NCBI GenBank assembly: GCA_024408855.1
Contig: JAKSUQ010000003.1
Location: forward strand, 48,276-112,275
DNA length: 64,000 nucleotides
Direction: 5' to 3'
Source of the DNA: a bacterium
Lineage (GTDB): Bacteria; Cyanobacteriota; Vampirovibrionia; Gastranaerophilales; Gastranaerophilaceae
Positions 43,396 through 51,941 of the stretch are shown here, one piece after another. The notes under the pieces were generated by a model that was given only the letters and a program-made list of their open reading frames with translations, was not told where the DNA came from and did no database searches. Each line of letters begins with the position of its first letter. Position 1 is the stretch's first letter. A program made the position numbers and the translations under genes.

Positions 43396-44073
43396 TTGAC
43401 AAATTCTGTTCAAAATGTAAACAAAGTTAATACCGGATTATGTCCGCATGGCCTTGCTCCCGGAGCATGTCCGATTTGTTCATCCGGAGGAGGAACTCTT
43501 AGGCAATCGGATAAAAATCGCCAAATTGGAGAAATGACTTATCATGAGTGTGCAATGATTGGTAACATGCTCAAAGCAAGAGCATTAGCACAAAAAAATC
43601 ATGAGCACAATTTAAAATTACATGAAATGAATGTTCAAAATTTTGAAAATGTTATGACAAAATTGGCTGTTCAAATGAGAGAGTTTCAAAAGATGTTCTC
43701 AGGTAACATAATTTTGAGGCCGCTTGCTGTCGTAATTTCTGCTGTTACATTACCTGTGATAAATTTTGTGCAAAATATTCCAAAATATTTTCAAGTTATT
43801 AACAACATAAGATTTGAAATATTTGATAAACTTAATGCTATTTATGGTGAGGCAAAAGCATTTATTAATAAGAAAATTTCAGAATTATCGGATCTTTTGA
43901 AGCAAAAGTTAAGAAATTTATTCAAAATTTTTAAGAAAAATAAGAGCGATCAAGATAGTACAAAAATTGATGAAGATAAAAAAATATTTAATTTAAAAAC
44001 GATACTTCATAAAATATCAAAAAAACTAAAAAAACAGAAAGATAGGGATGATGGACGCAATACCAAAGATTAA
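43396..44073 (+). CDS. Unknown protein under cobalamin riboswitch control
   Basis: A 225-residue protein of no known family. The start is a TTG at 43396, seven bases after the riboswitch-occluded AAGAGG; the frame extends upstream to 43360 but that part lies in the riboswitch hairpin. Residues 14-28 form a compact metal-like motif, GLCPHGLAPGACPIC (Cys16, His18, Cys25, Cys28), followed by a Gly-rich turn. Then comes a helical region, one hydrophobic segment near 108-128 (LRPLAVVISAVTLPVINF) and a very Lys-rich C-terminal tail. The next gene overlaps it by 26 bases. A cobalt or B12-linked role is inferred only from the riboswitch. Confidence 0.65.
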   Translation: MTNSVQNVNKVNTGLCPHGLAPGACPICSSGGGTLRQSDKNRQIGEMTYHECAMIGNMLKARALAQKNHEHNLKLHEMNVQNFENVMTKLAVQMREFQKMFSGNIILRPLAVVISAVTLPVINFVQNIPKYFQVINNIRFEIFDKLNAIYGEAKAFINKKISELSDLLKQKLRNLFKIFKKNKSDQDSTKIDEDKKIFNLKTILHKISKKLKKQKDRDDGRNTKD

Positions 44074-45553
44074 TAACACAGATCAACAACATAAAAATAT
44101 GACAAAAACCCAAATCCGCAACGATAACAATATCAAAGAAGGAGTTATTGTTAATTCATATGTTAAAGATCCTTTGCTATCTTTGGATGAAACGCTTGAT
44201 ACGTTAGTAATTTCTGAAACTAAAATTGATCTGCCTCAAAAGTTTTATGAAAAAGATGTAAAAAAGAACAATAAACTTGTTGGGTTATCAATCGCATCGG
44301 TAGGTACTATGGGGTTAATCGGAGTGTTTACGGCATTAATAAAGAATTTTTCGAAGAAAAAATATGAATCTTGCAAAGAATACTTATTGCCGGGTTTAAC
44401 AAGAAATCATTGTATAAATAATGAAATTGATCAAAGTATTTTTTCAATGATTCAGTCGCCAAATCGTCGTACAATTATTGCTTCTATTGGGGTAATTTCA
44501 CTTGCTTCAATGGCGTTTATTGCTAAAAATTTTATTGATGGTGTAAAAGAGGTTTGGGTAAAAAGTCAGGAAGCAAATATTCAAAAGAATTTACAAGAAA
44601 ATCTTATTGCCGTTGAAACACAATCGTTTTCAGGTAAAATACAGATTATAAGAAGTATGCTTTCTGATAAAGCAAATGATTTTGTGCGTTCGCTAAAAGA
44701 AGTCGAAACTGCAAATATACCGGTTTTTACCGGTAAAAATGAAAATAACAAACAGGGAAAAAATTCAGGTGCAATGTTTTTTGCTTTAGCAGGATTAACA
44801 TTGCTATCTGTTTTTGGTGTGGGATATATAGCATTAAAAAATCTTAAAAAAAGTGATGAATTTATTAAAAAAAGCCTTGAGAATACAAAAAAGGGTTTGG
44901 ATAATGTTATACAAGATTTCAATAATAAAAAGCCAATAGAAAAAATTGAGGATAATTTTGGTCATACACTTGTAGGTGATAATGCTTATAAACATTTGAT
45001 AGAACGTTTATTGGAATCAATTTATGCAAAACCTGATGAAATCGAGCAATATGTTAATAAAATGAATTTAAAAGATGTTGAAAAGAAAAAATTTATAAAT
45101 GAACTCAAATCTTCAATGAATCAGGCAACAGAAAAGGTAAACAGTGCAATCGGCGGTTCCGGAAGAAATAAGATTACTTATTTTTCTCATGTTAACGATT
45201 ATTTATCATTTTTTTATGATTGGCTTATGAATCCTAATAATCCCCAATTCAAAAATTTATTTTTGGGGATTACAAGTGTTGCAGCTGTTGGGTATTGCGG
45301 AAAAGTCGGAACGGAAGCGATAAAAGAAGTTGAAGTAAAAAAATATAATGCTGATATAGAGCTCAATCTTCAAAAACGACTTGTAGCTACGGAATTAAGA
45401 AATTTTAAATCGAAAAAAGATTCTGTAATTGAACCGTTGTGTGAAGAATTTTATAAACAAAAAGAAGATGGTAAATCTGCTGATAAGTTAAAAGTTGTAG
45501 CAGATAATATTCTATTTGAAATAAAGAATGGACCTCCTTTTGTATACAGTTAA
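44048..45553 (+). CDS. Unknown membrane protein with internal duplication
   Basis: A 501-residue protein with four hydrophobic helices (about 76-98, 142-162, 243-265 and 408-425). Two segments look like copies: a TM helix followed by EANIQKNLQENLIAVETQSF (from about 180) and NADIELNLQKRLVATELRNF (from about 440). No enzyme motif was found. The start lies inside the end of the riboswitch-led gene (ATGATG at 44048-44053), so the two are translationally linked and probably work together. A transporter or envelope scaffold is possible; no family is recognised. Confidence 0.65.
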   Translation: MMDAIPKINNTDQQHKNMTKTQIRNDNNIKEGVIVNSYVKDPLLSLDETLDTLVISETKIDLPQKFYEKDVKKNNKLVGLSIASVGTMGLIGVFTALIKNFSKKKYESCKEYLLPGLTRNHCINNEIDQSIFSMIQSPNRRTIIASIGVISLASMAFIAKNFIDGVKEVWVKSQEANIQKNLQENLIAVETQSFSGKIQIIRSMLSDKANDFVRSLKEVETANIPVFTGKNENNKQGKNSGAMFFALAGLTLLSVFGVGYIALKNLKKSDEFIKKSLENTKKGLDNVIQDFNNKKPIEKIEDNFGHTLVGDNAYKHLIERLLESIYAKPDEIEQYVNKMNLKDVEKKKFINELKSSMNQATEKVNSAIGGSGRNKITYFSHVNDYLSFFYDWLMNPNNPQFKNLFLGITSVAAVGYCGKVGTEAIKEVEVKKYNADIELNLQKRLVATELRNFKSKKDSVIEPLCEEFYKQKEDGKSADKLKVVADNILFEIKNGPPFVYS

Positions 45554-45565
45554 TTATTTTTGTTG

Positions 45566-45571
45566 TATAAA
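45566..45571 (+). promoter_or_regulatory. -10-like TATAAA six bases before the HTH gene
   Basis: TATAAA followed by six bases and the ATG at 45578. No ribosome-binding site precedes the ATG. The gene may be read both from this internal start and from the riboswitch operon. Confidence 0.35.
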
Positions 45572-45577
45572 ATTGTT

Positions 45578-45982
45578 ATGACCAGTTTAGCGGAATTTAT
45601 TCAAACAAAAAGAGAGAAACTTGGATTTTCATTGTACGGTTTTGCGGACAAAACCGGTATAAGTATTGAATTTTTAGAGGAATTGGAATCAGGTAGAGAG
45701 CTCTTCTTATCAGTTTCGCAAAGGCAAAAATTGGCAAGAGTTTTAAAATGTTCACCGAGCGAAATAAAAAAGTATGAACGAGAGTATGAATTTCAGGTTA
45801 TTTCTGACGATACTATTGATAATATAAAATCACAAATACTAAATCATAAAACAAACTTGAAATGTCCTATTTGTGGTGAGCCTCTGATTACAAGGATTGC
45901 TAAAATGTACGATTTAGAGGACAATCTTGTTTTGCAACCAAAAGCTCATTGCACGAAATGTGTTTTTCAAATCAAGGATTAG
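45578..45982 (+). CDS. XRE-type HTH regulator with zinc ribbon
   Basis: A 134-residue protein. Residues 1-65 form an XRE helix-turn-helix (SLAEFIQTKREKLGFSLYGF, GISIEFLEELESGR). Residues 95-131 hold four Cys as CPICGEP and CTKCVF, a zinc ribbon. This HTH plus zinc-ribbon pairing suggests a DNA-binding regulator, possibly metal-sensitive. The start is ATG 45578; upstream TTG codons have no ribosome site. It follows the duplicated membrane protein by 24 bases and its stop overlaps that of the convergent regulator gene. Confidence 0.75.
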   Translation: MTSLAEFIQTKREKLGFSLYGFADKTGISIEFLEELESGRELFLSVSQRQKLARVLKCSPSEIKKYEREYEFQVISDDTIDNIKSQILNHKTNLKCPICGEPLITRIAKMYDLEDNLVLQPKAHCTKCVFQIKD

Positions 45983-46542
45983 TTTTTGTTTGATGAAATA
46001 TACTTTTGAGCACAATCAAACATTGCATTAATCAGTCCGGAATTTGAGTATATGTTCATTCCTGATGATTCAAGTACTTGTTTTATGCGGGTTTCCCACA
46101 TTTTATAAATTTCATGTTGCGGCATATTGAGAGTTTTCCCTATAAGATTTAATTCTTTATAATCTATCGGAACAGGCATTGCACCTCTCAATATATCTAC
46201 AATTTCTAATCTTTTTTTTCTTGGAAAAGATTTCAAAAAATTGATGACAGAAAGTCCGTTTTCTTTGATATAATCTTTTAAGATTTCAACGGATTCATCA
46301 ATTAAAATCGGTTCTTGCGGTATTCTGTATTCTCCAAAATTATCAGGTTCAATTTCCATAACTGTTGCAATTCTCTCAATCGTAGTTCCCCTTGTTGAGA
46401 ATGGTACGGTTTCATCTATTAAATTATATACGTAAGAAAGGGTAACACCGATCATTTCTGCAAAATCTCGTTTATGTAATGATGTTTTTTTCAAAAATTT
46501 TGCAACCTTTTCTGAACTTTTTTCGGGAATTATTTGTTTCAT
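45979..46542 (-). CDS. HTH regulator of unknown target
   Basis: A 187-residue protein with an N-terminal XRE-like HTH (KKTSLHKRDFAEMIGVTLSY, then VYNLIDETVPFSTRGTTIER). The C-terminal part is helical, without a known ligand domain. AAGGAGGAG nine bases upstream gives it one of the best ribosome sites in the window. Its stop overlaps the stop of the convergent HTH gene by four bases, and transcripts would be antisense to each other at the 3' ends. Confidence 0.72.
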   Translation of the reverse strand: MKQIIPEKSSEKVAKFLKKTSLHKRDFAEMIGVTLSYVYNLIDETVPFSTRGTTIERIATVMEIEPDNFGEYRIPQEPILIDESVEILKDYIKENGLSVINFLKSFPRKKRLEIVDILRGAMPVPIDYKELNLIGKTLNMPQHEIYKMWETRIKQVLESSGMNIYSNSGLINAMFDCAQKYISSNKN

Positions 46543-46755
46543 TATAATCTCCTCCTTAATACAAAATTATTCAATCATTTATAAGATAGTTGATTGTAAG
46601 ATTTTTTGTAACCCTAACTAAACTATTCAATATATTAATTTTGTTTTTGTGTAGAATTTGAATTTTATAAGTAAAAATACATTAAACATATGATGCTATA
46701 TTGAAAATATATTTTATGATAAGAATGGGGAATGTTTACTATTGAAGAGGGAATT

Positions 46756-46962
46756 ATGCAAAATACATCAAACAAACCTCTGCTTACAATTTCAGATTCT
46801 ATTACCAAAAATTGGACAGAACAAGCACTTGAATGTTATCGATTGAACGGTAACTGTGCAGAATGTTCAATTATCAAAGGACACTATTCTTTTGAATGTC
46901 AAATGCCTAAGGTAGTAGAAATTCTTAAGGTTGTAGCAGGAGAACCGGATATTAATGAATAA
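46756..46962 (+). CDS. Small Cys-containing protein
   Basis: A 68-residue protein. The start is ATG 46756 with AGAGGG four bases upstream; an upstream ATG-less frame extension to 46732 is rejected. Cys residues occur in ALECYRLNGNCAECSIIKG and SFECQMP, spaced like a small zinc or iron-sulfur site (C-x6-C-x2-C...C). No family is recognised. It is convergent with the nitroreductase gene, 13 bases between stops. Confidence 0.6.
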   Translation: MQNTSNKPLLTISDSITKNWTEQALECYRLNGNCAECSIIKGHYSFECQMPKVVEILKVVAGEPDINE

Positions 46963-46975
46963 AAACAAGTTTTAT

Positions 46976-47590
46976 TTAAAACTTGTTCCCAAGTCGTTCT
47001 AAAGATACGACTTCATTGAAGTCTTTTCTTTCTTTTCTTACCATTTGTTTGGGTTCAGGTTCGTATCCCATTGTGATTATTGTTGATATGATTTGTTTTT
47101 CATTTAATCCAAAATGTTCTTTTACTTTGGTTTGACATTCCGGTAGTATTGTCGAAATTTCACTTCCGAAAGCACCTATAATACAAGAAGAAATTCCCAA
47201 AGACTCAGCTTCTAACATCATATAAGAAACCGGATATATTACTTGCTCAAGAGTCCGGATTTTTAGAGCATTTTCACATTGTAAGGCAGGATTTAAAGCC
47301 GGATTTTGTATGTTTGTAATATTGGCTTCATCCCAAGAATTCAAATCAGCTATACATACAATAACTGCATCAGCATTTTTGACCTGTTGCTGTCCGATTG
47401 ATAATTCAGAAAGTAAATCCTTGTTTTCTTGCGATTTAACTAATATAAATTTCCAAGATTGAACATTCATCCATGATGGTGCAAGTCTGCCTGCTTCAAG
47501 TATTTTTCTTAAATCTTCATCCGGAATGTGTTTGTCTGAATATTTTCTTACACTTTTTCTTTGAGAAATAACTTCTAAAATATCATTCAT
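46976..47590 (-). CDS. Nitroreductase-family flavoprotein
   Basis: A 204-residue FMN-dependent nitroreductase-like protein. Typical blocks are ISQRKSVRKYSDKHIPDEDL, LEAGRLAPSWMNVQSWKFI, SYMMLEAESLGISSCIIGAF and TIITMGYEPEP. Such enzymes reduce nitroaromatics, quinones or flavins with NAD(P)H; the physiological substrate is unknown. GGAG upstream of the ATG. It is 36 bases downstream of the LCP gene on the same strand. Confidence 0.9.
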   Translation of the reverse strand: MNDILEVISQRKSVRKYSDKHIPDEDLRKILEAGRLAPSWMNVQSWKFILVKSQENKDLLSELSIGQQQVKNADAVIVCIADLNSWDEANITNIQNPALNPALQCENALKIRTLEQVIYPVSYMMLEAESLGISSCIIGAFGSEISTILPECQTKVKEHFGLNEKQIISTIITMGYEPEPKQMVRKERKDFNEVVSLERLGNKF

Positions 47591-47626
47591 GGTAGTACTC
47601 CTTATAATTTAACACACTTTTTGTAT

Positions 47627-48934
47627 TTATTTATCTGCCAATACAATCGTAAAATCGCTACCAACCGAGAAATTCTCTGTCGGGTCATAAATAAACTGAT
47701 AACCGCTAATCTCCGGTATTTTCTTTTCAAGCCAGTTGAAGAAGTCGAGAGTTACGGCATTCTTATTAGCTACAAATTTATCATGTGAAAGGTGAGTAAT
47801 TTTTAACATATTAACCTCAAAACCGATATCGTTAAGGGTGTCTTTTATTTTTTGAGCATCGGCTTCTCTCTTGGGAGAATACATAATCCCACCTTTAAAC
47901 TTAGCTCCGTCAACTACCGGTTTATCTCTATATATCATGCGGTTAATCACCTCTTGGGTTTTTTGCGGATCCAGAATCCAATAGCTTATGTAGCCTTTTT
48001 GATTAGGAGCACCCGGCAGAGTCGCAATTTCAATTTTATTGCTGTCCACACCTCTTGCCATAGCTACGTACTGTGAAAGTTCGTAAAAACTCATGTCAGT
48101 CTTAATGTAATTGTTAGCAATTTTTAGCACTTCTGGTATTTTAGTTAATATCTGTGGTGAATGCAATTTTTCAAATAAACTTTTCATAAACCACTGTTGA
48201 CGTTGAGTCCTACCGATATCACCAAGTCCGTCTTTTCTGTATCTCAAATATCCGACACTTTGTTTTCCGTTTAGAACGGTGTTGCCTTTATCAAGATTTA
48301 TGTGCAAGTGTCCGGAATAATCATTGTAGTACATTCTTTTTTCAACGTAAATCGGTATTCCGCCTAATGCGTCAACTACTTTTTCAACAGCTTCATCATG
48401 AACAATGATGTATTTATCTATTTTTATTCCAAAAGTTTCTTTCAATGTTTTTTTGACTAAATTTACTCCACCCAAAGCATGTGCAGAATTAATCTTTTGT
48501 ACTCCATGATTATCAGGAAGATAAACTTTACTATCTCGCGGAATTGAAATCGCTTTAATAGATTGGGATTTTGGGTCAATATTAACAACCAAAATCGTAT
48601 CAGATCGAGTTCCATCCCACAAATCGGTTCCTGCACCGTTGGAATCTACTCCTAAAATTAATATATTTTGTTTTCTTGGTAAGAATGGAGCTTCAAAGGC
48701 GTTTCTTTGTGTCCTTGTAAATTTGAATAATCCAGAAACATCCTCTCCGTTTGGTGAAAGATTATTTATAAAAAAGTTATTTTCAACAAGGATTACACAA
48801 ACTATAACAGCACACAGAATTGCTATAATTAATGTAAATGCGAGCTTTACAATGTTTGATGATTTTTCTCTCTCAGCTCGAATTGTATTTAAAAAAGCTC
48901 TATATTCTTCTTTCTGACTATTAATAACCTTCAT
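47627..48934 (-). CDS. LytR-CpsA-Psr (LCP) family cell-wall transferase
   Basis: A 435-residue membrane-anchored LCP protein. TM helix near 29-50 (LAFTLIIAILCAVIVCVILV), then the extracellular LCP domain: LILGVDSNGAGTD, GTRSDTILVVNIDP, SIPRDSKVYLPD, KINSAHALGG and YLRYRKDGLGDIGRTQRQQ, with the conserved Arg and Asp residues for lipid pyrophosphate. Family members attach glycopolymers to peptidoglycan. A C-terminal LytR_C-like part is present (GFEVNMLKITHLSHD). Wall-polymer attachment is inferred from the family. Confidence 0.9.
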   Translation of the reverse strand: MKVINSQKEEYRAFLNTIRAEREKSSNIVKLAFTLIIAILCAVIVCVILVENNFFINNLSPNGEDVSGLFKFTRTQRNAFEAPFLPRKQNILILGVDSNGAGTDLWDGTRSDTILVVNIDPKSQSIKAISIPRDSKVYLPDNHGVQKINSAHALGGVNLVKKTLKETFGIKIDKYIIVHDEAVEKVVDALGGIPIYVEKRMYYNDYSGHLHINLDKGNTVLNGKQSVGYLRYRKDGLGDIGRTQRQQWFMKSLFEKLHSPQILTKIPEVLKIANNYIKTDMSFYELSQYVAMARGVDSNKIEIATLPGAPNQKGYISYWILDPQKTQEVINRMIYRDKPVVDGAKFKGGIMYSPKREADAQKIKDTLNDIGFEVNMLKITHLSHDKFVANKNAVTLDFFNWLEKKIPEISGYQFIYDPTENFSVGSDFTIVLADK

Positions 48935-49020
48935 TTCGTACTAATGTCTCCAATAAAAATTATATTATAAACATAAATTGATAACAATTCGATTTAACGA
49001 CCTATTTTAGAGATTGAGGT

Positions 49021-50262
49021 TTAATTAAAGTAAAAACCGTCTTCTTTCATTCTTCGGATAACTTCAACTAAATCGTTTTCGGAACAAACCAAAGATACTC
49101 TAAAAAAACCTTCTCCGTACTTTCCAAAGGCTTCCCCAGGAGCTACTATTATACCGGATTTTTCCATTATGTCATTGGCAAAATCGATTGATTTTTCATA
49201 TCTTGGTGGAATTGGAAGCCACAAATAAAATGTAGCATCAGGAATGTTAAAGTTTTTCCAGCCGAGTTCTTTTAAACCGTTAACAAAAAGTTCCTGATTT
49301 CGTTTAAAAGTGGCATTTGATTGTTTAATATATACTTCACTTTTTTCAGAATTGAGAATTTCTGCACAAGTTTTTTGTAGTGCTTTGAAAATGCCTGAAT
49401 CGATTGTAGATTTCAATTTGCCAAAAATTCTTATTGCATCTCTGTTGCCGCATATCCAGCCTAATCTCCACCCTGTCATTGCATAAGGTTTTGAAAAACT
49501 GAAAAATTCAACGGCTATATCTTTTGCTCCCTCAATTTGCAATATACTTGCCGGTTTTAAATCTTCTTTAAAATACATGTCTGTATATGCTGCATCAGAC
49601 ATCAAAAGGATATTGTGTTTTTTGCAGAAATCTACAATAGACTTAAAATATTCCAAATTAGCAGTAACGCCGAGCGGATTATGTGGGTAATTAATTAAGA
49701 GAGCTTTAACCCTCTTTTCATCATAGCCGTCAGATATGAGCTGATGAAATATGTATTCCATGTCAGGCATATAATTATTTTCAGAGGTTAACGGTACAGG
49801 ATAGGCCAAACCGCCTGAAACTTTAATCATTTCCTTGTAGGAAGCATATCCCGGATCCGGTATCATTATGATATCTTTTTTTGACTCATCTTCAATGGGG
49901 TTAATGATTGCTCTGATAAAGTTTGCTAATCCCTCTTTTGAGCCGATTAATGAATATATTTCATTTTCTGCATCCAAATCGACTCCGAAGCGTTCTTTCA
50001 TTCTTCTTGCGCATGCTTCTCTGAATAATTTTTCACCTTTTGGAGTTGAATAAGTATTTATTCCTGCGTCAGTCAAATGCTTTTGTAACAATTCAATTGC
50101 TTCTTGAGGCGGAGCTTGAGTTGGCGCCCCCATGGATAATGATATTGGCGGACGACCTTTTTCAACAAGCACCGGAGTTATTTTCGCAACCTTTTCTTTT
50201 ATTCTGAACATAATATATGTTTCTATTGACTGAACATAATTGTTAAAAAAATCTTGTATCAT
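49021..50262 (-). CDS. Class I/II aminotransferase, DapL-like paralogue
   Basis: A 413-residue PLP aminotransferase. Blocks are SLSMGAPTQAPPQEAI, PDPGYASYKEMIKVSGG, NYPHNPLGV, SDAAYTDMYF and the PLP-lysine FFSFSKPYAMTGWRLGW. It resembles LL-diaminopimelate or alanine aminotransferases, and is distinct from the dapL at 37.9 kb. The specific substrate cannot be told. AGGA seven bases upstream supports the first ATG; an ATG at 50211 is the alternative start that would match the usual family N-terminus. Confidence 0.88.
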   Translation of the reverse strand: MIQDFFNNYVQSIETYIMFRIKEKVAKITPVLVEKGRPPISLSMGAPTQAPPQEAIELLQKHLTDAGINTYSTPKGEKLFREACARRMKERFGVDLDAENEIYSLIGSKEGLANFIRAIINPIEDESKKDIIMIPDPGYASYKEMIKVSGGLAYPVPLTSENNYMPDMEYIFHQLISDGYDEKRVKALLINYPHNPLGVTANLEYFKSIVDFCKKHNILLMSDAAYTDMYFKEDLKPASILQIEGAKDIAVEFFSFSKPYAMTGWRLGWICGNRDAIRIFGKLKSTIDSGIFKALQKTCAEILNSEKSEVYIKQSNATFKRNQELFVNGLKELGWKNFNIPDATFYLWLPIPPRYEKSIDFANDIMEKSGIIVAPGEAFGKYGEGFFRVSLVCSENDLVEVIRRMKEDGFYFN

Positions 50263-50413
50263 AATCTAATCCTACTCTCCTGCAAGTGTAATTATATAAA
50301 AGATAAGCCCTTCTGTCAAAAATATGAATAAATTTTTGACTTTTTATAACATATTATTATTCATACAAATAGATGTGATAATGCTTTGAATAATATGTAA
50401 TAATGTGGTTATC

Positions 50414-50920
50414 ATGCCCTTTGTATACAGATTACAAAAAATACTTGATTTTAGAATAAGAAAAAAAGAAGAACAATTAATTGTTGTTCAAAAAGCCCAG
50501 TATGCTGTATATGAAGCGGAAGAAAACATAAGAAAAAATGATGCGGAAATTCAGGCAACAATCAATAACCGAAAAACTGCTGATTACAAAATGATGGAAT
50601 ACTATGATAACTACCTTCATCATTTATGGGATTTAGCAGATGCTCTGGAAGCTGAAAGGGCAAGGTTACAAGCAATTTTAGACGAAGAAAAACTAAAATT
50701 AGTTAAACTTGAACAAGCTGTAAAGGTTTTAGAAAAACACAAAGACAAACAAAAAGAAGCTTATCTTGATGAAGAAAAAGCCAAAGAATTGAAATTATTC
50801 TCCGAAATAGGTGTACAAAGATTTTTTATACAAAATCAAGAAAAAAATGAGGAAGAAGAAGTAATTCTCAGAAAAATAATTGAAGAAGCAGAAGCGGAAG
50901 GATTAACAAATGAATATTGA
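50414..50920 (+). CDS. fliJ: FliJ-like flagellar export chaperone
   Basis: A 168-residue, highly charged, almost wholly coiled-coil protein. It starts MPFVYRLQKILDFRIRKKEE, the FliJ hallmark of an N-terminal F-x-Y/F-x-L-x-x-L-L-x-x-R pattern. FliJ links export chaperones to the flagellar type III ATPase. The family is poorly conserved, so the call depends on the adjoining fliK and hook genes. The start was set at ATG 50414; the frame opens to 50405. No ribosome site is evident. Confidence 0.72.
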   Translation: MPFVYRLQKILDFRIRKKEEQLIVVQKAQYAVYEAEENIRKNDAEIQATINNRKTADYKMMEYYDNYLHHLWDLADALEAERARLQAILDEEKLKLVKLEQAVKVLEKHKDKQKEAYLDEEKAKELKLFSEIGVQRFFIQNQEKNEEEEVILRKIIEEAEAEGLTNEY

Positions 50921-51941
50921 CTCTCCAAGTATTAACAGTACAACTGACAGTATACAACAGGTTAACAAATCAACTTCGCAGAATGACTCATCTGCAAGTT
51001 TTTCGGATGAATTGAAAAATTTAAATACCAAAGAAGCTGAAGGCAAAACAGACGAAAATATATCAGATGAGAATACCAGTACAAAAAGCTCCGAAAAAAA
51101 TAATGATTTTCAACAAAGTGAAATCGCAACTGATGAATTAGCATCAACGATTAAAAAAATAAACCTGTTGGACGAAACAATAACAAATAAATTAAAGAAC
51201 ACGGATAAAATTGACGATAAAGATAATGAAAGTGAATTAAATATGGTAAACGGAAATTATAACATACAGGATAACTCGGATATGTTACCTCAAATGTCTC
51301 CAAATATGAATTTTGCAGGTAACGGTCAACCGTTTGCATCATTTATGAACGATAGTAACGATAATTCTAAACAAGATGAATTAGGTAATAATGCAAAAGA
51401 AATAGCGGAAGAACAAGCTATACTTTCCACTATGGCTGAAAATGTCGCCATTGCAAACAAAAGAATACAAAGCAAAGAACAAAATCAAGGAATTAAGGAG
51501 TTGAAAAGTATCAATAACCAGTTTGCAGGTCAAGAACAAGTTGTATCTGATAATATAATAATGAACAGGGCGGATGTAGAAGTTTTTGCTAATCTTGTAA
51601 ACGGAAATGATATGAACTTAGAAAATTTAACACAAAATATTAATAAATCGGTTCAAATATCTAAAACTCTTGCTGATGCACTTCTAAGAGCAAAAGAAAA
51701 TGGCACACCTTTGAGAATAGATTTTGACAATGATATTTCTGTCATTATAAAAATATCAAGAGATGGTAAGATATCTGCAGACTTTTTACCGTCATCACAA
51801 GTTGCGGAAGCGTATTTGAAAGAAAATTTGCCTCTGTTAAGACAAAGATTTGATGAACAAAATATTAACTATAACGAGTTAAATCAACGTAATCAAAGAG
51901 AAAATCAAAACAATAAAAAGAAAGGCCAAAAAAATGAATGA
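50910..51941 (+). CDS. fliK: FliK-like flagellar hook-length control protein
   Basis: A 343-residue protein. Residues 1-230 are low-complexity, acidic and rich in Asn, Ser, Asp and Lys. Residues 240-325 look like the FliK C-terminal substrate-switch domain (LADALLRAKENGTPLRIDF, ISADFLPSSQVAEAYLKE, NLPLLRQRFDEQNI). The start overlaps fliJ by 11 bases, and AGAAGCGGAAGG serves as ribosome site. FliK measures the hook and switches the export apparatus to filament subunits. The call rests on the C-terminal pattern and location between fliJ and a hook protein gene. Confidence 0.72.
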   Translation: MNIDSPSINSTTDSIQQVNKSTSQNDSSASFSDELKNLNTKEAEGKTDENISDENTSTKSSEKNNDFQQSEIATDELASTIKKINLLDETITNKLKNTDKIDDKDNESELNMVNGNYNIQDNSDMLPQMSPNMNFAGNGQPFASFMNDSNDNSKQDELGNNAKEIAEEQAILSTMAENVAIANKRIQSKEQNQGIKELKSINNQFAGQEQVVSDNIIMNRADVEVFANLVNGNDMNLENLTQNINKSVQISKTLADALLRAKENGTPLRIDFDNDISVIIKISRDGKISADFLPSSQVAEAYLKENLPLLRQRFDEQNINYNELNQRNQRENQNNKKKGQKNE

